From CAZMNY01 sp964567745 (GTDB taxonomy: Bacteria > Planctomycetota > Planctomycetia > Pirellulales > Pirellulaceae): a DNA stretch of 64,000 nucleotides. The DNA lies in NCBI GenBank assembly GCA_964567745.1, contig CAZMNY010000019.1:81806-145805 (forward strand). The letters are read 5' to 3'. The notes under the pieces were generated by a model. It saw only the letters and a list, made by a program, of their open reading frames with translations. It searched no databases and was not told the origin of the DNA. Positions 29,401 through 36,511 of the stretch are shown here, one piece after another (position 1 is the first letter of the stretch; each line of letters begins with the position of its first letter). The position numbers were made by a program, and so were the translations under genes.

Positions 29401-30307
29401 AGAGTGCCGTCGGTGTGACCGCTAATGGTGGTGGCGACGCGAGCGACGTTAGTGAGAGGCCGACACCGACGAGCGAAACTAAGAGCCCCAAGATGATCGG
29501 CAGTACGACGGATGTCGGAAGTGGAGACACAATTCCGCCGGTTCGCTGTTGCATCACCCGCAGCGAAGCATCGGCACTCAACCAAACAGGAATCACAACC
29601 AGGACGCAGCCGAATCCGAGCCAAGCGATTTGGCTGTGCTCTAGAAAATAAGCGACGTAGATCGCTAGAAACTGAGTGCTCAAGATCAAGGCTGGAACGA
29701 ACCCCGCCACTTTCAATTGTCGCCCTTCCTCGCTGAGCCAGAAACTCCGTCTGGCCGCCTTTAAGACTCCGCCGCACACAACGAGCCACAGCAGGCCCAT
29801 GAATCCTTGGCCGAGATAGCCGAGCGGAGCGATGTGCGGCGCGGCGATGATTGAGAAACAGAGCGCCAGATAGGAGCAAAGAAATGTGGCTTGCCGACCT
29901 TGAAAGAACCGGTCGAAGACGCGGACGGCGGTCCACCATGCGAGCGCCGCGTTGACGGCGAGCAATGCCAACAGCAACGGAAGATCTTGCACCGAGGAGA
30001 CTAACAAGTTCCAACCGAAAAAAGTCATCGGTACGAGGATCACTGCGGTTGCCAGAAGGAACTTGCTTGTCTTCCGCAAACCGAGCGCCGTCTCGGCTTT
30101 CACTCCGAGAAACACGAATCCGTAGGCATAGGCAAGCAGGACGGCGAACTTGACCACTCCCGCCATTTGCTCCCAGTGAGAAGTGACCATCATCAGAGAC
30201 GATCCGACCACGATGAGCATGCCGATGGTCAGCAGCCACTTGATATTCTTCTCTTGCAAAAACGCGTCGAAAAACCGCACCGCATTAGACGTGTCATCCG
30301 AATTCAT
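26483..30307 (-). CDS. Giant polytopic membrane protein of unknown function
   Basis: A 1274-residue protein made up of several tens of hydrophobic segments with only short polar connections. The longest polar stretch, about 50 residues, lies near residues 770-820 (FESESIDQDDKVERL). A short charged N-terminus (FFDAFLQEKNIKW) precedes the first helix. It loosely resembles DUF2157/DUF2339-type many-helix proteins, but I cannot assign a family. ATG 30307 follows AGGGGA at a good distance; the preceding GTG is less likely. As first gene before pspA and a sensor kinase it is a candidate membrane-state sensor or the object protected by PspA (inference). Confidence 0.8.
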   Translation of the reverse strand: MNSDDTSNAVRFFDAFLQEKNIKWLLTIGMLIVVGSSLMMVTSHWEQMAGVVKFAVLLAYAYGFVFLGVKAETALGLRKTSKFLLATAVILVPMTFFGWNLLVSSVQDLPLLLALLAVNAALAWWTAVRVFDRFFQGRQATFLCSYLALCFSIIAAPHIAPLGYLGQGFMGLLWLVVCGGVLKAARRSFWLSEEGRQLKVAGFVPALILSTQFLAIYVAYFLEHSQIAWLGFGCVLVVIPVWLSADASLRVMQQRTGGIVSPLPTSVVLPIILGLLVSLVGVGLSLTSLASPPPLAVTPTALLAAIVLAVVATRFDRREIAWGAILMLTLAYNFSPAFFLETARVLVDAAARAVDQPKLPYAYYGLTYLPLLAAMTFTTRFVGRETMSLWRKPLAQFSCGATCLLLILAMTSYSALAVVSAPLGVLLCVQAIVFRERMLVAFSGLAVVIFCWGLPATSFLGVAAEHLAIVRTLSLLSGAAILTVAGSIFDGRLLQIPTSMKNAASNDVDERLNIEGGMLRFIGGMLSLVTATHWVVYANAFETINGGLAAVAIALVLLGQALIWTRTLLGGAAIILISSMGYIWGATFADGPQLLSIAFAQAAIQWAVGYALRANETSRWSQSFGKANDAISKLGLGVLMLLSLPIIAATIALAVDRSAMPSTVFDWEYLLLSLCLFDWARRRARAVCAAGGAVVLIMVCGQFGVAYGIGAGHAISTCVLAATAGAAALVAVSLVPTTWLLRKNGSSALRELKGWVGQTFNTTAFLAIAQRVVDPKSGIEFLDVFESESIDQDDKVERLRSDTPIRHWTESIAQNVFTPAMLVATLTLIVVVAISTIVFPFWIRIAGLMSLASLAVACLIRRDADEARIFATLASWSGLVVLADLLQAGQQDWIAELCTMHGLTSLPWLTLAASICHLGWDRIGQDETPFQRATRASQRVGLASLIAIGLGITFLATLQGEMEVGIAGTASLAAVFGWFSVSQGNRAVRDQSTSRAWGAIVIGLFGALFVIIVTGLRLGLASALPGTLGLGAAFYVVSRLVRHRERLAVLSDPMEQVALAAPLAATALAVWQHVTADPVWLGWNSLLLLGGAAFYLWRAIEQPNRWFALLSGLVFNAAMFLLWRELQVDDPQFYLAPIGLSILLVVELLGEEIPAACRNPLRYGGALTILVSPSFHILDGQWLHLFALMAFSVLVALAGIAIRVRALLYAGVAFLLADLTAIVVHGCIDNISLLWLAGIALGAAVLALGAFAENQRERLLQQLRAVTSDLRSWR

Positions 30308-30310
30308 CAC

Positions 30311-30751
30311 GTTCCCCTTCTGGCTTGATTGGAAACTTTCACGTTCGCGACATAATCAAACGGCGGGCCAATTCGACAGAGAATCTCGTGATGTCGGTTA
30401 AGTTGTTTCGTTGCTAGGGATTGCGAACGGAGCGATCGGAGAGGGCGGCAGGCGACGTGCAGTCTCGAGACGGCAGGCGGGCGCCGCGCCAAAGTGGCGG
30501 ACTGGGGTGGAGAAAATTCCCGGGAAAACGAGTTTTTTTGAGCGAGCGATTACGCCACTTGCTGAGAAATGGGCGAACTCTTTGCGTGTTTGCAGCGTCT
30601 AATAAGTAGAAGAACTGCTCGTGGGAAGCGAATAACGGGTAGGAACCGGCGAGTGGACAGAGAAACAGCGTGGACAGAGAAACGGGCGAAATGAATCGTC
30701 TTGGCAAATTTGTTGTTGCAGGGACGCGGCGCCAACATGGGAGCGACCGCG
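30311..30751. other. Intergenic region upstream of the PspA cluster
   Basis: A 440-base divergent region. It holds the sigma-54-like site at 30351-30371 and an adjacent dyad CGACA-N13-TGTCG (30374-30396). The rest shows no gene that I can support. Confidence 0.45.
30351..30371 (-). promoter_or_regulatory. Sigma-54-like promoter upstream of the PspA cluster
   Basis: The minus strand reads TTGGCCCG, four bases, TTGAT, compared with the sigma-54 consensus TTGGCACG-N4-TTGCW. There are two mismatches, one of them in the -12 GC doublet. It lies about 45 bases before the start codon of the first gene, a fitting distance. The operon encodes a sigma-54 activator. Confidence 0.45.
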
Positions 30752-30937
30752 ATGTCTAAACAAGAAACAGATCGAGCTCAGCTTCTGTTAGCCGATGACG
30801 GCCCTGGCCGCATCTACGCTGACATGGAGGCCTTCTTCGAGTTCAGTTTCTACATGGCCGAGGAGCTTGAAGACCTCGTCGCCCTCTGGGAGCACAAGTC
30901 AGCCCCTGCCGCGACGGGCGAACGGCGTTTGGGATAG
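30752..30937 (+). CDS. Small acidic protein of unknown function
   Basis: A 61-residue open frame starting MSKQETDRAQ, with GGGAG at a good ribosome-binding distance. The middle is aromatic and acidic (YADMEAFFEFSFYMAEELEDL), unlike the Arg-rich non-coding frames around it, so it is probably translated. No signal peptide or known domain. It is flanked by long non-coding stretches on both sides. Confidence 0.5.
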   Translation: MSKQETDRAQLLLADDGPGRIYADMEAFFEFSFYMAEELEDLVALWEHKSAPAATGERRLG

Positions 30938-31653
30938 GGCCAAGTGACGTGGGCAAACTCGATTCATTCCTGTCGATTTCCACCGGCTCAGATTGTTGCT
31001 AGCAACCGGCAAGAAATGCCGTTGCTTGGATTTCGGCCCCCTTCTATACTCTCGCGCCCAAACGTCATGTGGCTTTTGCGCAGACTTTTCGGATTCGGCA
31101 AAGTTTGCCGAGAACCAACGTCGAGGAGTCGTGCGTATAAAACGACAGGCGAACGGGCGGCATAAGCAGGAGAATTTGCCGCCCTGGGTCGAAGCGTTTG
31201 GCGGACATCTTTGAGTAGCCGGAAGAAACGGAGTACTCGAAGCGGATTGCGTGAGTGTGCCAAGTGAGCGTGAAGGTATTGCCCGCTTATCCGTCGCTGC
31301 CGTGGATTAACGCTACAAGGAGGTAGTTAGCGGAATTCGTTCAAAGTTCGTCGGTGCCGCGCCGATACTTGTGTCTGCGTTCGCGAGGTCTCTCTTAAAC
31401 GGCCAAGGACAGCGCATTCCAGACACGGATCGCGACGCCAACATTGGAAAACGTAGGAAATGGGAACGCCGCATGGCGTTGTCAGCGCTGTTGTCAGGGC
31501 CGGTTTTTCGGCTAGCAACTTTGTTTCTGCATCGCGCTGCAGCCTTTGCGACGTCCCGTGAGATTTCATCCACACTCGACGGTTCGGAATTGACAACGTA
31601 TCTTGGTAAGTAGCCAAGGCGTTGCGGTTCTCCCGTCCCATGGAGAGACCCAG
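30938..31653. other. Gene-poor stretch
   Basis: About 715 bases without a supportable gene. Open frames on both strands have non-coding composition and no ribosome-binding sites. I did not find an RNA gene or repeat; a regulatory leader for the FlgM-like gene at the right end is possible. Confidence 0.4.
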
Positions 31654-31932
31654 ATGCAAATCCACGGCTTGGGACCGGTTCACGGCCCGCAACCGACTAA
31701 CGCAACTCACCGCCCACAAATCGCGCAGCATACCCAGCCCAATCGCAGCGCGGCCGGAGTCGACGAATTGGACATTTCACCCGAAGCGCAACTGCTCAGT
31801 GAAACTCGCGATATCCCAGATATCCGAGCGGACCGAGTTGCGGAGATTCGAGCATCGATCGCGTCGGGCTCGTATGAGACCGAAGAGAAGATCAGCTTGG
31901 CGCTAGACCGCTTGCTCGAAGAGATTGGCTAA
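31654..31932 (+). CDS. flgM: FlgM-like anti-sigma-28 factor
   Basis: The 92-residue protein has a disordered Gln/His/Pro-rich N-terminus (MQIHGLGPVHGP) and a C-terminal FlgM domain. In the latter, IRADRVAEIRASIASGSY and the following ALDRLLEEI match the helices that clamp sigma-28. FlgM holds back late flagellar transcription until it is exported through the hook. ATG 31654 is favoured by GGAG upstream. No other flagellar gene is in the window. A tandem repeat and hairpin follow the stop codon. Confidence 0.82.
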   Translation: MQIHGLGPVHGPQPTNATHRPQIAQHTQPNRSAAGVDELDISPEAQLLSETRDIPDIRADRVAEIRASIASGSYETEEKISLALDRLLEEIG

Positions 31933-31949
31933 CGCTTTCGCGTGGAAGC

Positions 31950-32000
31950 TGATTCACCCAACGAGTTGATTCACCCAACGAGTTGATTCACCCAACGAGC
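31950..32000 (+). repeat. Three tandem copies of a 17-base repeat
   Basis: The unit TGATTCACCCAACGAGT is repeated three times; only the last base of copy 3 differs. The array begins 17 bases after the flgM stop codon and runs into a hairpin. Confidence 0.95.
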
Positions 32001-32013
32001 AAGACTCGTTGGG
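31991..32013 (+). terminator. Hairpin after the FlgM-like gene
   Basis: CCCAACGAG and CTCGTTGGG form a perfect 9-bp stem with a 5-base loop. The left arm is part of repeat copy 3. No U-tract follows, so it may act by RNA stabilisation rather than classical termination. Confidence 0.55.
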
Positions 32014-32176
32014 GTCGATCTTCCTTGGCCGCGCGTTCGACCCCGGCAGGCTCAGGCGTCTTTCGCAATGTCGCGAAGGCGAGCGTCGGGCTATCAATTG
32101 TCTCTGAGCGATAACGCTTTCGAATCGCCCCGCAATTTGGTTCGAACAGGTCGAGGTTGGCCGTCTTGAATGCAAT

Positions 32177-32473
32177 TCAATTCGCTTCTTGACGGGCAGA
32201 CTTGGCGGAGTCGGATTTGCTTTGCGAAAGACGTTCTTTGCTCAGTCTCATGAAGGCGCACGTGATCGTTTCATGATAGATCTCAGGGCGGCCTCGGCTG
32301 GTCGCTAGTGCCTTGGCACCTTGGCGAAACGCGTCCGTCGCTGGATCCAAGTCCATCTCTCGCAGCGGCAGTCAGGCGACTTGGACATGGTCTTCGTGTG
32401 AAAACGTCTCGCACGAACCGTCCGCAAAGCACGCGAGCAATTCGAGTTCGCTGGGATCAGGGTTGGCAGACAT
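32177..32473 (-). pseudogene. Gene interrupted by one in-frame TGA (YHETIT-type family)
   Basis: From ATG 32473 one frame encodes 98 positions, with a single TGA at codon 34 (32372-32374). Before it is ELELLACFADG and FSHEDHVQVA; after it, in the same frame, LPLREM, then GRPEIYHETIT and AFMRLSKER. I recall a small uncharacterised bacterial family with the pattern H-x2-HVRVAWLYL followed by YHETIT-x-AF. The stop occupies its Trp, so a TGG-to-TGA change is the simplest explanation. The ATG overlaps the hisH stop by 17 bases. A sequencing error, decayed gene or readthrough are all possible. Confidence 0.65.
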
Positions 32474-33107
32474 CTTGACTTGCCCTGTCCGCTGGGTCCG
32501 TCTTGAGTTGGCAGAAGTTTTCTAACAGCTTCAAGCCGTCGCGCTGACTCTTCTCCGGATGAAACTGAGTTGCGAAGAGGTTGCCCTTCCAGATCATCGC
32601 GCAAAACGGGGAAGGGTAGTCCGCCTCGATCGCGACCACATCGGGGTCTTCAGGCACCACGTAATAGGAGTGGACAAAGTAGAAATGGGCTCCGTCTTCA
32701 ATTTCAGAGAGAATCGGCGCCCGTTTGACGATGCGCGCTTCGTTCCAGCCCATGTGGGGAACTTTGAGCCCTTCGGCAGGTTGAAACCGGACGACCTTGC
32801 CGGGGACGATGCCAAGTCCCTCATACTCTCCGTCTTCGTAGCTGACGTCGAACAGCATCTGCAAGCCCAGGCAGATACCGAGAAAGGGCTTATCGGCCTG
32901 AATCGCGTCGCGGATGGGCTGGACGAGATCTCGGCGTTTGATTTCCGCAATTGCATCGCGGAACGCGCCAACGCCAGGCAGGACAAGTTGGTCTGCGGCG
33001 GCAAGTTGTCGCGGGTCGGACGTGATGACCACCTCTGCGCCGCACTTTTCCAGGGCCTTCTGCACGCTGCGCAAGTTGCCCATTTGATAGTCAATGACCG
33101 CGATCAT
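32457..33107 (-). CDS. hisH: Imidazole glycerol phosphate synthase, glutaminase subunit
   Basis: The 216-residue class I glutamine amidotransferase supplies ammonia to HisF in histidine synthesis. The nucleophile Cys lies in FLGICLGLQMLF, the catalytic His-Glu pair in QFHPEKSQ, and MIAVIDYQMGNLRSVQKAL is the typical start. Length is normal. hisA lies 2.6 kb away on the opposite strand; hisF is not in the window. It is followed by the interrupted small gene, which overlaps its end. Confidence 0.95.
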   Translation of the reverse strand: MIAVIDYQMGNLRSVQKALEKCGAEVVITSDPRQLAAADQLVLPGVGAFRDAIAEIKRRDLVQPIRDAIQADKPFLGICLGLQMLFDVSYEDGEYEGLGIVPGKVVRFQPAEGLKVPHMGWNEARIVKRAPILSEIEDGAHFYFVHSYYVVPEDPDVVAIEADYPSPFCAMIWKGNLFATQFHPEKSQRDGLKLLENFCQLKTDPADRASQDVCQP

Positions 33108-33179
33108 GTATTTTCCGTTTGTTGGAGGGCGACGAATAGTCGACAGCCGAGTTTGCAGTTGCTCTCGGTGAACGACCAG

Positions 33180-33683
33180 CTAAAGCAGATCTTGGCGGCG
33201 CTTGATTCGCCTTTTCGATTTCGAACAGGCGTCGCAGACGCCTTGGATGATCAACCGATGGCCGGACACGCGAAAGCGATGATCTCGGGCGACGGCGTTT
33301 CGCAACGAGATCAGATCCTCGCTATGAAATTCGAACAGGCCTTCGCATTCGGTGCAGTAGAGATGATCATGCTGCGGATAGCCGTAGTCGTGCTCGTACA
33401 CGGCCCTGCCATCGAGCTCCATTCTTCGCAGCAGTCCGGCGTCGACGAAATCGTTGAGTGTCCGATACACAGTCGCTCGGCCCATATAGCCTTCCTGGCC
33501 CTTCGACGGCAATTGGTCGATCAGAGCGTCGACGTCGAAGTGATCGTGTCGGCTGAACACGTGGTCGATCAGCAACCGCCGCGGCGCCGTGTTGCGCATT
33601 CCCTTGCTTCGTAAATACTCCTCGAATCGCTCCTTGGGCGACAGCGAAACTGTGACTTCGCCCAATGAGTATTGATCATTCAT
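33180..33683 (-). CDS. Fur-family transcriptional regulator
   Basis: The 167-residue regulator has an N-terminal winged helix (RNTAPRRLLIDHVF, then GRATVYRTLNDF) and a metal-binding C-terminal domain with HDHLYCTEC and CDAC, the two CxxC pairs of the structural zinc site. This matches Fur/PerR/Zur; the sensed metal or oxidant cannot be decided. ATG 33683 fits the family start; the open frame extends 40 codons further. Inverted TTGAGAC half-sites directly upstream suggest self-regulation. The basic C-terminal tail (SKSKRRIKRRQ) is unusual. Confidence 0.9.
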   Translation of the reverse strand: MNDQYSLGEVTVSLSPKERFEEYLRSKGMRNTAPRRLLIDHVFSRHDHFDVDALIDQLPSKGQEGYMGRATVYRTLNDFVDAGLLRRMELDGRAVYEHDYGYPQHDHLYCTECEGLFEFHSEDLISLRNAVARDHRFRVSGHRLIIQGVCDACSKSKRRIKRRQDLL

Positions 33684-33704
33684 GTCAAGCACCCGGAATC
33701 GCGG

Positions 33705-33774
33705 CTTATTGAGACATTGCAGTCTCGAATGCTGAATTAGATGGGAAATGAAGGTTGCTCCCTGTCTCAATAAG
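33705..33774. promoter_or_regulatory. Candidate operator of the Fur-family gene
   Basis: Three half-sites are seen: TTGAGAC at 33709-33715, GTCTCGAA at 33722-33729, and GTCTCAATAAG at 33764-33774. The last is a perfect 11-base inverted copy of 33705-33715. The inner pair forms an imperfect palindrome only about 26 bases before the start codon, where an operator would block transcription. Confidence 0.5.
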
Positions 33775-34078
33775 ATTCTATCGCGCGTCCGCCGATTCGG
33801 CAAAGGGCCTATCTCTCAGGTTGCCCGTTTGTTGCTGCGAACCATGCAGAGGACGGTTCATTCCAGAGCTAGGTTCGGTTTGCCGCCGGATAGGCGTCTG
33901 ATTCTAGGCCTGCCCGCCCCCGGTCCCGACTGGGCGGCTGGGTTGACTGGTCGGCTGGGGTTGACGCGAAGCAAGTCTGTCTAGGCCCCGTTTGACGGTG
34001 ACGGCCTTTGCGAGACAATTGGTCTTTGACTAGGTCTCCAACAACGTCGCTCGATGTAGCGGAAGGTGCGAATTAAGG

Positions 34079-35509
34079 ATGAGTGAATACGACCGGTACC
34101 AAAACCCTCTAGTCGTTCGTTACGCGTCGCAGGAAATGAGCGAGTTGTGGAGTGATCAGCGCAAGTTTTCGACTTGGCGGCGGCTTTGGCTTGCGCTTGC
34201 CGAGGCTGAGCAGGAAGCGGGGCTGGACATTTCGGACGAGCAGCTTGGGCAGCTACGCGAGCACCTGGACGACATCGATTTCGCCGTGGCGGCCAAGCAT
34301 GAGAAAGCCCGGCGCCACGACGTTATGGCTCATGTCGAGACGCTCAAGGAGCTCTGTCCTGAAGCGGGCCCGATCATTCACTTGGGTGCGACAAGCTGTT
34401 TTGTCACGGACAATACTGATCTGATTCTGCTACGCGAGGCGTTGAAGCTTGTCGCAACACGACTTGCCGGCGCCATCGATCGCCTCGCCTCGTTCGCTGA
34501 ACAAACAAAAGACATGCCGTGTCTTGGATTCACCCACTTGCAACCGGCTCAGCCGACAACGGTTGGCAAGCGAGCATGTTTGTGGACCTATGATCTGGTT
34601 ATGGACCTCGAGGAGTTGGAGCACCGACTCGAACAGCTGAAGGCTCGCAGCACGAAAGGGACGACGGGCACTCAGGCCAGCTTTCTCCACTTGTTCGACG
34701 GCGATTCTGAAAAAGTCGGCCGGTTGGAGGCCCGAGTTGCGGAGAAGATGGGTTTTGCGGAAACCTATCCCGTTACTGGGCAGACCTATTCGCGCAAGAT
34801 CGATTCGCAAGTCCTCAACGTGCTTTCAGGAATCGCTCAGAGCGCCCACAAGATCGCCACGGACTTCCGCATCCTCGCTCATCGCAAAGAATTGGAAGAG
34901 CCGTTTGGCAAGTCACAGATTGGCTCGAGCGCGATGCCTTACAAACGCAACCCGATGAAGTCCGAACGAATTTGCTCGCTCGCTCGGTTTGTGATGAGTG
35001 TCGAATCGAGTCCAGCTCAAACGCTGGCGACTCAATGGATGGAGCGTACGCTCGACGACAGCGCCAATCGGCGGATTGTCATCCCGCAGGCGTTTCTCGC
35101 GGTCGATTCGATCCTGGCCATTCTGCAAAACGTGGCCGGGGGACTGGTCGTCTATCCCGCGGTCATCGCCAAAAACCTCGGTTCGGAGCTGCCCTTCATG
35201 GCGAGCGAGAACATCATGATGGAGGCCGTTAAGGCGGGTGGCGATCGACAGGAATTGCACGAGCAGATTCGTAAACACAGCTTGGCGGCGGGGGATCAGG
35301 TCAAGCAGCACGGTCGCGACAATGACTTGCTGCAACGACTCAAGGACGATCCGCTTTTCAATTCGGTGGATATCGATGCGTTCTCCGAGGCAACACGCTT
35401 CACTGGTCGATCGGTCGAGCAGGTCGACGCGTTTCTCGCCAGTCACATCGACCCCATCCGCACTCGCTACCGTGAATCGCTGGAAGACGAGGTGGAGCTG
35501 CACGTGTGA
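34079..35509 (+). CDS. purB: Adenylosuccinate lyase
   Basis: The 476-residue fumarase/aspartase-superfamily enzyme acts twice in purine synthesis, cleaving SAICAR and adenylosuccinate to release fumarate. The superfamily signature GSSAMPYKRNP, THLQPAQPTT, and GATSCFVTDN are present. The start MSEYDRYQNPLVVRYAS is typical of the longer PurB type. It stands alone between fur and hisA, reading away from the Fur-family gene. Confidence 0.95.
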   Translation: MSEYDRYQNPLVVRYASQEMSELWSDQRKFSTWRRLWLALAEAEQEAGLDISDEQLGQLREHLDDIDFAVAAKHEKARRHDVMAHVETLKELCPEAGPIIHLGATSCFVTDNTDLILLREALKLVATRLAGAIDRLASFAEQTKDMPCLGFTHLQPAQPTTVGKRACLWTYDLVMDLEELEHRLEQLKARSTKGTTGTQASFLHLFDGDSEKVGRLEARVAEKMGFAETYPVTGQTYSRKIDSQVLNVLSGIAQSAHKIATDFRILAHRKELEEPFGKSQIGSSAMPYKRNPMKSERICSLARFVMSVESSPAQTLATQWMERTLDDSANRRIVIPQAFLAVDSILAILQNVAGGLVVYPAVIAKNLGSELPFMASENIMMEAVKAGGDRQELHEQIRKHSLAAGDQVKQHGRDNDLLQRLKDDPLFNSVDIDAFSEATRFTGRSVEQVDAFLASHIDPIRTRYRESLEDEVELHV

Positions 35510-35529
35510 CGTCGGCTGCACTTGCGGCC

Positions 35530-35721
35530 TTAGTTGAAGCTGGGCGGCACTAGGTTGTAAGGCAACTTGTGGAGGCCGGTCAGGATCTGTCCATGCTTGC
35601 CACGGCCATTTTTCTGTGCGATATTTTCGGTTTGCCCCGTGTAGTTGATTCGCATCAATGGATTCAGCCCGGCGGCAGGCGAGCCAGAAGACGCGGCGAG
35701 TGAAGTGACCTGATTTTTCAT
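35530..35721 (-). CDS. Small hypothetical protein between purB and hisA
   Basis: A 63-residue open frame with a balanced composition (INYTGQTENIAQKNGRG, then LHKLPYNLVPPSFN) and a TAA stop, unlike the Arg-rich shadow frames nearby. It is convergent with purB, and its ATG is only 27 bases from the hisA start on the other strand. No ribosome-binding site is obvious. I do not recognise it. Confidence 0.4.
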   Translation of the reverse strand: MKNQVTSLAASSGSPAAGLNPLMRINYTGQTENIAQKNGRGKHGQILTGLHKLPYNLVPPSFN

Positions 35722-35748
35722 TTTTGATTCAGATTCGACCGGTTCAAT

Positions 35749-36465
35749 ATGCAGATATGGCCCGCCATCGATCTCCGCGGCGGTAAATGTGTCCGCCTGA
35801 AGCAGGGCGATTATGCGCGTGAGACAGTCTATGCCGACGACCCGGTGGCGATGGCGAGGCAATGGGTATGCGAGGGGGCTGAGTTTCTTCACTTGGTCGA
35901 CCTGGACGGTGCCCGAGACGGCACGACCGCAAATCGAGAGGCGGTCAGAGCGATCGTCGAAGCGGTCGACATCCCGTGTGAATTGGGTGGCGGAGTCCGC
36001 GACGAGGCGACCATCGACGCCTATCTCGATCTTGGCTTGGCTCAGCTCGTGGTCGGGACACGGGCTCTGCGGGAGCCTGATTGGTTTCGAGGTGTCTGCC
36101 AAGCTCGGCCCGACAAGTTGGTTCTTGGCGTCGATGCACGCGACGGTAAAGTGGCGACTGACGGCTGGTTGGAGACGAGTGGCGAAGACGCGGTCGAACT
36201 GGCTCGTCGATTCGATGACCTTCCCTTGGCGGCCATCGTCTATACGGACATCGCGAAAGACGGAATGTTGGAAGGGACCAACCTAGGCGCCATGCGAGCG
36301 ATGAACGAAGCCGTTGCTGCGCCGGTGATTGCGTCTGGCGGCGTCACTTCGGAAGAGGACGTACGGCAACTCGCCGAGATTTCGATGGCGGGATGCATAA
36401 TTGGTCGAGCACTATACGAGGGCCGTTTGACGCTGCGCGACGCACTAGCTGCAGTCGTCGCCTGA
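35749..36465 (+). CDS. hisA: ProFAR isomerase
   Basis: The 238-residue TIM-barrel enzyme isomerises ProFAR to PRFAR, the step before HisHF. MQIWPAIDLRGGKCVRL with the catalytic Asp, LGGGVRDEATI, and the C-terminal ASGGVTSEEDVRQL are diagnostic for HisA rather than HisF. Length is standard. It is followed after 46 bases by the EF-G-like gene on the same strand. Confidence 0.93.
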   Translation: MQIWPAIDLRGGKCVRLKQGDYARETVYADDPVAMARQWVCEGAEFLHLVDLDGARDGTTANREAVRAIVEAVDIPCELGGGVRDEATIDAYLDLGLAQLVVGTRALREPDWFRGVCQARPDKLVLGVDARDGKVATDGWLETSGEDAVELARRFDDLPLAAIVYTDIAKDGMLEGTNLGAMRAMNEAVAAPVIASGGVTSEEDVRQLAEISMAGCIIGRALYEGRLTLRDALAAVVA

Positions 36466-36511
36466 TGGTTCTCTGAGACATTATTTCATAGATCGTTTGA
36501 AAGGGACTGGC

